From: Oscillospiraceae bacterium
Lineage (GTDB): Bacteria > Bacillota > Clostridia > Oscillospirales > UBA929
Length of the DNA: 9,237 nt
Assembly: GCA_031282535.1 (NCBI GenBank)
Contig: JAITDM010000078.1
Span: forward strand, 1-9,237
Reading direction: 5' to 3'
The notes under the pieces are model-generated. The model saw nothing but the letters and a program-made list of their open reading frames with translations. It was not told where the DNA came from and did no database searches. Shown piece after piece: positions 4,710 to 9,237 of this stretch. The first letter of the stretch is position 1, and each line of letters begins with the position of its first letter. Made by a program: the position numbers and the translations under genes.

Positions 4710-7700
4710 ACAATCCGCCGTGCGATGCAGGCGATGTCGTAGATGTCGATGTCGCCGCTGCGGTTTTCGTCGTAGGCCGCATAGAGGAGCCAATCGGCGT
4801 CGTCGGAGGTGTGCCCGAAGGCGTCGATCAGGTCGGAGAGATCCAGGAGTGAGACGCCGCCGTCGCCGTTCACGTCCCCGGGCACGCCGCCCCGGACCAC
4901 CGCGCCGGCGTCCGCGGACAGGACGACCTTCCCCGCCTCCGTCCACACCACATAGTCCGCGTGCAGGGCAATCTCCGCGCCGGCCGCGAGATCCTGCCGG
5001 GCCGTGAAGCGCGCGCGGCCGTAATCGCGCGCCGCATAGCCGTCAAAGAGGCCCAGCGTGAGCGTCACCGCGCCGCCCGCCTCCGCCGCGTCCTCGCGCA
5101 ATACCGTCACGCCGGGCGCGGGGTCGAAGCCCTCGTAGGCGAGTTTCTCGCTGTCAAAGGTGAAGGTCAGCGCCGCCGCGTTGCTGACGGCGGTGACGTC
5201 AAACCCGGCGGCCACGGAGAAACGCTCCCCGCGCCGCACGCTGTCCCGGTCGGGTATGAGCGTCAGGGCGGGCGGCGGCGGCGGTGCGATGCCGGGGGCC
5301 CGGACCGTCTGGTCCACACCCCGGAGTACCGGGGTGCGTGCAATGGCATCCCACGCGAAGGCGTTCTCGAAGTCGAACCCCAGCCCCTCGTAGAAGGCCC
5401 GGGACGTGAGCTGCGCCGCGTCCGCGTCCGCGCCGTGGCGGTTTGTGTCCGTACCGCCCGAAACCGGCTGCCCGTTCACGGTGACGGCGGGGTTCACATA
5501 GTTCTCCGAGAAGTTGCAGTTGCCCCCGTCATAGCACACGCGGCTGCCGCTGTCCGGGGGGACGCTGGTCACACTCCCCGAGAGGACAACGTTGCGGGTG
5601 ACCGCCGTCGGGTTGTCCTTCCAGGCGCCCAGCAGGCCGGCCACGTTCCCGCCGGTGACGGCGCCGGTGCCAGTGGCGGTGGCGTCCAGCGTCCGAACGA
5701 TGTTGTGATGGGTGTACATCTTGAGCAGACCGGCCACGCCGCCGGCCTCCACCCGGGCGGTCACCGCGCCCGATACGATGCAGTCCTGCACATAGCGGTC
5801 GGCGCTGTCGCCGTCGGTGTACCCGGCGATGCCGCCCGCGTAGACGTCGCTTTGCACCTTCACATGGGCATAGCAGCGCGCGATGCCGCCGTCGCTGAAG
5901 CCGGCGACGCCGCCCGCGCGGCTGCCGGTGGCGATCACATCCGCCCCCACGGCGCAGCGGCGGATGTACCCGCCGTTTTGCAGGTTGCCGGCGATGGCGC
6001 CCACGCGGTCCCGGCCCCGGATCTCGCCGGTGACCGTGACGTCCTCCACCGTGCCGTAGCAGTTCCCCACCAGAACCGCCGTGTAGGAGGACGAGGTGGA
6101 GCGCACGTGCGCGTCGGAAAAGCGCACGTCGGAGATCACGCCGCCCGCCTGCAAGTTGGAGAACAGCGCCCAGGGCTCGCCGCCGCCGTCCGCCGTCAGA
6201 TGGGAGAGCGTGTGACCGGCGCCGTCGAACCGGCCGCCGAACAGGGCGACGGGGGTGAGCACGGCGCCGGTCAGGTCGATGTCGCCGGCCAGCCGGAAGT
6301 TCTCCAGCGGCGCCTTGGCGATGCCGCCGAAGTCCGCGGCGGTCCGGATGAGATAGTAACCGTCGCTGTCCTGTGTCAGGCCGATACCGCCGGCGGCGTC
6401 GGGGGTGACATCTTGCGCCACGCCCCGCAGCACCGGGGTGCGCGCGGTCTCGTCCCACGCGAAGACGGTCTCGAAGTCGAACCCGAGGTTCTCGTAAAAG
6501 GCCCGGGACGTGAGCTGCGCCTCGTCCACGTCCGCGCCGATGTTGTTGTTGTGGGCCCCGCCGGTCTCGGGCTGGCCGTCGATGGTAACGGCGACGCTCA
6601 CATAATTTTGGGATTTATTGGTAGTTTGATAGCCAATGCGGTGCGCCTCACAGGCCGCCGTCTTGGTGATGCTGCCGGACTGAACGACATTGTACCGATA
6701 GGGCTGGGCGCCGTTGACCCAGGCGCCCAACAGGCCGGCCACGTTCCCGCTGCCGACCGCCGCCGTGCTGGTGGCGGTGATGTGCACATCCCGGACGAGG
6801 CAGTGTTCCACGCCGATCTTGAGCAGACCGCCGACGCCGCCCGGCTCAATGGCGCCCCGGATCTCCCCGGTGACGATGCAGTTGCGGATGTCGGAATTGT
6901 GGGTCTGGTCCGAAAGGGCCGTGCCGGCTACCCCGGCCACGCGATCCCCGCCCAGGACCCGCGCGTGGACATAACAGCCGTCCACCAGCGTGTCGTCTGT
7001 CATCTCCCCCACCAGGCCGCCGAGGCTGTAGGTGCCGGTCACGCTGACGCCGGCGGCGGAGTGCAGGAGCCGCCCGCCGTTTTCCAGGTATCCGATCAGG
7101 CCGCCCACCTGTCTGTCGCCGGCGATGCTGCCCTGTATCGTGACGTCCCGGACGGTGCCGGCGCAGCTGCCCACCAGCGCGGCGGTCCGGCTGGCGGCCG
7201 CAGTGATGTCCACGTCGATCAGGCTCAGGTCATGGATCACGCCCCGTGCGCCCAGCTGCGTGAACAGCGCGTACGCGCCGGCGCCGGCGTTGACTTTCAG
7301 ATGGGAGATTGTGTGGCCGCCGCCGTCGAAATCGCCGCCGAAGAGGGGAACTGGCGCGATGGCGCCGCCTTGGAGGTCCAGGTCATGGGCCAACCGGAAG
7401 TTGGCGCCGGGCGCGCGGGCGATCTGCGCAAAGTCCGCGGGGGTTCTGACCAAGTAATATCCGTCGGCGTCGAGATCCAGGGTCACGCCGAAGCTGTCGC
7501 TGTCGGTGTCAACGACCAGCAGCGTGTCGCCCACCGGGCGCTCCGTGCCGTCGGAGGGGTTGTTCTTGACGAGATACTGCGCGGTGGCCGGATCTTTGAC
7601 GACACAGGCGGAGGAACCGCCGCCGTCCAGGTTCAGCGCCTCGACCGCGCCCAGGCTGTGCATGTAGACCGCCAGTTCGCCCAGATAGAGGCCGGCGGAG

Positions 7701-8374
7701 ATCGCGGTCCGGCCGTCGGCCACCACCAGCAGGATGTCGCCGTCGGCCGTGATGCCCACCGCCGTGCGGGGGTGGCGGACGGTCTCATTGGAGAAGATCT
7801 GCACCACGCCGTCCCGGACCAGGCAGTCCGAGCCGCCCACGGCCTGGGCCAGATCGTCCCGGACCGTGTTGTAGAACGCCTCGTCGCCGATGACGGGGGC
7901 GCCGTCCTTCAGAACGCCGAAAAAGGAACGGCCGCTCCCGGTGTTGTAGGGTACCAGCAGCGCACCGTCCTTGACCGTGAGGCCGGTCGGCTGGATCTTT
8001 GTGGCGTCGCCGATGTTGAAAAAGTCCGCGTTGACCGCCGCCAGGACATTTTTGCCGTTCAGCGCGGCGGCCATGGCGTGGCCGGAGGTGGTCTGGCAGA
8101 GTCCGGGCACGAGGGGCGCGTCGTTTGGGGTGCCGGCGACGACTTTGAGAGAGTCGTCGTCCGCCTCCACCCGGATGACGAAGGCGTTGACGTTCTGTGC
8201 CTCGCCATTCAGGATGGTCTCCGCCCCGTAGTGCAGCCCCTCGTAGACCGGCGCCAGGCCGACGCCGGCGGCCAGACTGGGACAAAGGCCCAGCACCAGC
8301 AGCAAGGCCAACAGCAAGCCGCCCACACGCCGGCGCCACACCTCACGCGCCCGCCCGGGCTGTGGGAACACCAT
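4697..8374 (-). CDS. Secreted phosphodiester glycosidase with GLUG modules, cohesin-like domain and C-terminal dockerin
   Basis: The product has 1225 residues. ATG 8374 is chosen because AAGGAGGAA lies 6-8 bases upstream; the frame is open 23 codons further without a comparable site. Residues 1-36 form a signal peptide (RRR, then a leucine-rich core, likely cut near SLAA). Residues ~45-289 match the NAGPA-type phosphodiester glycosidase family, with NADFFN (115-120), RHPRTAVGI (200-208) and NLDGGGSS (248-255). Residues 304-652 and 671-1020 are two related modules, each starting GYYL(V/I)RT and rich in GLUG-like GGLVG/AGLLG motifs. After PPPPP (1031-1035) comes a cohesin-like beta domain (~1036-1162), then a type I dockerin (~1164-1222) with calcium loops at D1167/N1169/D1171/D1178 and D1202/N1204/S1206/D1213. 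It should act outside the cell on a phospho-linked glycan; the substrate is unknown. Confidence 0.9.
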   Translation of the reverse strand: MVFPQPGRAREVWRRRVGGLLLALLLVLGLCPSLAAGVGLAPVYEGLHYGAETILNGEAQNVNAFVIRVEADDDSLKVVAGTPNDAPLVPGLCQTTSGHAMAAALNGKNVLAAVNADFFNIGDATKIQPTGLTVKDGALLVPYNTGSGRSFFGVLKDGAPVIGDEAFYNTVRDDLAQAVGGSDCLVRDGVVQIFSNETVRHPRTAVGITADGDILLVVADGRTAISAGLYLGELAVYMHSLGAVEALNLDGGGSSACVVKDPATAQYLVKNNPSDGTERPVGDTLLVVDTDSDSFGVTLDLDADGYYLVRTPADFAQIARAPGANFRLAHDLDLQGGAIAPVPLFGGDFDGGGHTISHLKVNAGAGAYALFTQLGARGVIHDLSLIDVDITAAASRTAALVGSCAGTVRDVTIQGSIAGDRQVGGLIGYLENGGRLLHSAAGVSVTGTYSLGGLVGEMTDDTLVDGCYVHARVLGGDRVAGVAGTALSDQTHNSDIRNCIVTGEIRGAIEPGGVGGLLKIGVEHCLVRDVHITATSTAAVGSGNVAGLLGAWVNGAQPYRYNVVQSGSITKTAACEAHRIGYQTTNKSQNYVSVAVTIDGQPETGGAHNNNIGADVDEAQLTSRAFYENLGFDFETVFAWDETARTPVLRGVAQDVTPDAAGGIGLTQDSDGYYLIRTAADFGGIAKAPLENFRLAGDIDLTGAVLTPVALFGGRFDGAGHTLSHLTADGGGEPWALFSNLQAGGVISDVRFSDAHVRSTSSSYTAVLVGNCYGTVEDVTVTGEIRGRDRVGAIAGNLQNGGYIRRCAVGADVIATGSRAGGVAGFSDGGIARCYAHVKVQSDVYAGGIAGYTDGDSADRYVQDCIVSGAVTARVEAGGVAGLLKMYTHHNIVRTLDATATGTGAVTGGNVAGLLGAWKDNPTAVTRNVVLSGSVTSVPPDSGSRVCYDGGNCNFSENYVNPAVTVNGQPVSGGTDTNRHGADADAAQLTSRAFYEGLGFDFENAFAWDAIARTPVLRGVDQTVRAPGIAPPPPPALTLIPDRDSVRRGERFSVAAGFDVTAVSNAAALTFTFDSEKLAYEGFDPAPGVTVLREDAAEAGGAVTLTLGLFDGYAARDYGRARFTARQDLAAGAEIALHADYVVWTEAGKVVLSADAGAVVRGGVPGDVNGDGGVSLLDLSDLIDAFGHTSDDADWLLYAAYDENRSGDIDIYDIACIARRIVSEQ
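5315..6364 (-). repeat. Second GLUG-type module (residues 671-1020)
   Basis: This is the second copy of a ~350-residue module, offset 367-368 codons from the first at 6419-7465. Both begin with DGYYL(V/I)RT.ADF and end with LTSRAFYE.LGFDFE..FAWD..ARTPVLRGV. DNA identity is high near the end (for example GGCCCGGGACGTGAGCTGCGCC at 5396 and 6500, 1104 bases apart) and lower in the middle. That points to an internal gene duplication followed by uneven divergence or partial gene conversion. Confidence 0.85.
6419..7465 (-). repeat. First GLUG-type module (residues 304-652)
   Basis: This is the first copy of the duplicated module, directly after the glycosidase domain. It carries short GLUG-like repeats (GGLIGYLENGG, GGLVGEMTDD, AGVAGT, GGLLK, AGLLGAW) spaced about 25-45 residues apart. 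Such repeats are expected to stack as a right-handed beta-helix-like solenoid, a fold often found in adhesive or peptidase-linked surface proteins. Confidence 0.85.
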
Positions 8375-8512
8375 AGAAAATTCCTCCTTCTCAAACATTT
8401 CTTGCATGTTTCGCCGCGTTTTCGCACGCGGGGCGTGTTCCACGTCCGTAAGAGCGAATCGGGATTCGCCCTGTTGTGCGTTTTCACGCGCAGGGGCTTT
8501 TACCCCGGGACC
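8375..8512 (-). other. Leader region of the dockerin protein gene with small hairpins
   Basis: No gene is seen here. On the transcript there would be short stems at 8454-8469 (GCGAATC/GATTCGC, loop of two) and 8414-8431 (CCGCGT/ACGCGG, loop of six), and a GGGG/CCCC pair around TAAAAG near 8491-8507. I do not recognise a known riboswitch class. Confidence 0.4.
8381..8389 (-). promoter_or_regulatory. Ribosome binding site of the dockerin protein gene (AAGGAGGAA)
   Basis: On the minus strand AAGGAGGAA stands 6 bases before ATG 8374, leaving 8 bases between GGAGG and the start. Upstream in-frame ATGs (8443, 8407 and 8398) have no such site, so this fixes the start and places the signal peptide at the very N-terminus. 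Confidence 0.85.
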
Positions 8513-8542
8513 ATTGTATTACGCACGCGGGCGGCCTGTCCT
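8513..8542 (-). promoter_or_regulatory. Possible promoter of the dockerin protein gene
   Basis: On the minus strand, AGGACA (8537-8542) and TACAAT (8513-8518) are separated by 18 bases and match the sigma-A boxes at 4 of 6 and 5 of 6 positions. Transcription would start near 8506 and leave a leader of about 130 bases. The boxes are ordinary enough to arise by chance. Confidence 0.3.
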
Positions 8543-8697
8543 GCATGGCTGTGAAAAATGTTTGTAAAGGAAGGAAAAATCTTCGTAAAATCGCGGTAAA
8601 AGACAGAAAAGAGGCGGCGTCCCGCCGGGAATGCCTGGGGATTTGCATCCGGAATCTTCTCGCAGGTTCATTTGCCATATGTCCGTGTGGTGTAAAA

Positions 8698-8725
8698 TAC
8701 GGGACGCCGAGGGCGGCGTCCCGTA
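8698..8725 (-). terminator. Perfect 12-bp hairpin with T-rich tail, probable minus-strand terminator
   Basis: TACGGGACGCCG (8698-8709) pairs with CGGCGTCCCGTA (8714-8725) around AGGG. Read on the minus strand the stem is followed by TTTTACAC, giving a short but usable T-run. It would stop transcripts entering from the right, for example from a lost gene whose fragment lies at 8781-8881. On the plus strand no T-run follows. Confidence 0.55.
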
Positions 8726-8758
8726 CGGAGGGTTCGCGCAACATAGGCACTTGAAATT

Positions 8759-8777
8759 GTGTCGCGGGCCGCGACAC
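8759..8777. repeat. Short palindrome at the edge of the pseudogene fragment
   Basis: GTGTCGCGG (8759-8767) is the exact inverse of CCGCGACAC (8769-8777), with a single central G. It ends four bases before the duplicated fragment at 8781-8881 and may mark the break point. Confidence 0.6.
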
Positions 8778-8780
8778 GAT

Positions 8781-8881
8781 GGCGGCGGTGCGATGCCGGG
8801 AGCCCGGACCGTCCGGTCCACACCCCGGCATCCCGGGGTGCGTGCAATGGCATCCCACGCGAAGGCGTTCTCGAAGACGAA
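8781..8881 (-). pseudogene. Fragment copied from the 3' half of a GLUG/dockerin protein gene
   Basis: These ~101 bases match 5277-5377 of the large gene at a constant offset of 3504, with about six mismatches counted by eye. On the minus strand they read ENAFAWDAIARTPGCRGVDRTVRAPGIAPPPS, the end of a GLUG module plus the start of the proline linker. The reading frame then continues into unrelated sequence. There is no start codon or ribosome binding site, so this is a gene relic, most simply what is left of a paralogue that once lay upstream in the same orientation. Confidence 0.75.
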
Positions 8882-8927
8882 GCGTTTCCTCGGTATCTCC
8901 GCCTTTGAAAAATATTTTATTTATGTA

Positions 8928-8956
8928 TTGCTATTGTCCGCACAATCGGGTATAAT
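8928..8956 (+). promoter_or_regulatory. Promoter of the relB-like gene, with a candidate operator
   Basis: TTGCTA (8928-8933) and a consensus TATAAT (8951-8956) are separated by 17 bases, with an A/T-rich stretch just upstream (8908-8927). Between the boxes lies ATTGT-CCGC-ACAAT (8933-8946), a small inverted repeat in the classic place for an autorepressor site. The start point would be near 8963, giving a very short leader that begins at the ribosome binding site GAGGTG. Confidence 0.7.
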
Positions 8957-8975
8957 CATAGCGAGGTGTTTTGCT

Positions 8976-9237
8976 ATGAGTAAAAGTACAAATTTATATG
9001 TCAGGATTGAGCCGGATTTGAAAGAAAACGCGGAAATGATTTTGACACAGCTTGGAATTCCCATGTCAAACGCAGTAGGCATGTTTTTGAAACAGGTTGT
9101 ATTGCGCCGCGGAATGCCGTTTGATGTAACGCTCCCTGCTTCACATCCGCTTGATGTATCTATGCTTACCGAGAATGAATTTCACGCTGAACTTGAAAAG
9201 GGCTATGCGGATATTGAAAAAGGCAATGTTCGCCCTG
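8976..9237 (+). CDS. RelB/DinJ-family antitoxin, cut by the window edge
   Basis: The first 87 residues are visible, starting MSKSTNLYVRIEPDLKENAE. The N-terminus has the ribbon-helix-helix form of RelB/DinJ antitoxins: a short beta strand (STNLYVRIEPDL) followed by two helices with ILTQLGIPMSNAVGMFLKQVV, then the RRGMPFDV turn typical of the family. Such proteins bind and neutralise a RelE/YafQ-type mRNA interferase and repress their own operon. GAGGTG at 8963-8968 lies 7 bases before the ATG. The acidic C-terminal part (ENEFHAELEKGYADIEKGN) would be the toxin-binding region. The toxin gene is expected just beyond 9237 but is not visible. Codon use is more AT-rich than in the GC-rich genes to the left, which fits an acquired cassette. 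The 3' end is missing only because the window stops. Confidence 0.85.
   Translation, partial: MSKSTNLYVRIEPDLKENAEMILTQLGIPMSNAVGMFLKQVVLRRGMPFDVTLPASHPLDVSMLTENEFHAELEKGYADIEKGNVRP

Noticed and set aside
8375..8443. Longer N-terminus of the dockerin protein starting at ATG 8443
   Set aside because: It would place 23 charged residues before the signal peptide and has no ribosome binding site; AAGGAGGAA precedes ATG 8374.
8454..8469. Small palindromes in the leader of the dockerin gene as a riboswitch
   Set aside because: Stems are short and match no conserved aptamer core that I can recognise, so no riboswitch is claimed.
4961..8554. A very long open frame on the plus strand (about 1197 codons) opposite the dockerin protein gene
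   Set aside because: It is an antisense shadow caused by GC-rich codon bias. The translation is low-complexity and rich in Arg, Ala, Gly, Val and His with no domain. The minus strand has a signal peptide, recognisable domains and a strong ribosome binding site.

Overview
This window looks like a chromosomal segment of a high-GC member of the Clostridia, probably an Oscillospirales/Ruminococcaceae-type gut or anaerobic bacterium. That placement is inference. It rests on strong AGGAGG ribosome binding sites, a gatCAB operon in C-A-B order, a secreted protein with a type I dockerin, and short heptameric tandem repeats and palindromes between genes. Most genes are strongly GC-rich; two stretches (about 4228-4570 and 8885-9237) are clearly AT-richer and hold gene debris and a toxin-antitoxin type gene.

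Positions 1-4227, plus strand: an apparent operon gatC-gatA-gatB plus a class I glutamine-amidotransferase-like peptidase (C26 / gamma-glutamyl-GABA hydrolase family). GatCAB converts misacylated Glu-tRNA(Gln) and/or Asp-tRNA(Asn) to the correct aminoacyl-tRNA. Each of the three gene junctions holds a perfect hairpin followed directly by the next gene's Shine-Dalgarno sequence. At gatC/gatA and gatA/gatB these hairpins belong to two copies of one ~80-bp element made of two hairpins, with a compensatory base-pair change between copies. The second copy is read in frame as the last ~30 residues of GatA, well past the usual end of the family, and gatA then overlaps gatB by GTGA.

Positions 4228-4696: AT-rich ground with the remnant of a small membrane protein. 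It runs into a perfect 19-bp palindrome, followed by a short copy of the dockerin end of the neighbouring gene and a heptameric repeat.

Positions 4697-8374, minus strand: one 1225-residue secreted protein. Its order is signal peptide, phosphodiester glycosidase (NAGPA-type) domain, two ~350-residue GLUG-type repeat modules, proline linker, cohesin-like beta domain, and C-terminal type I dockerin. It is probably an extracellular glycan- or envelope-acting enzyme. Its upstream flank (8375-8900) holds a structured leader, a terminator-like hairpin, and a ~100-bp fragment copied from the gene's own 3' half.

Positions 8928-9237, plus strand: a good sigma-A type promoter with a small inverted repeat between its -35 and -10 boxes, driving a RelB/DinJ-family antitoxin gene cut off by the window edge. 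The strongest leads are the repeat-derived GatA tail with the covarying double-hairpin element, and the glycosidase-GLUG-cohesin-like-dockerin protein with scars of lost paralogues on both sides.
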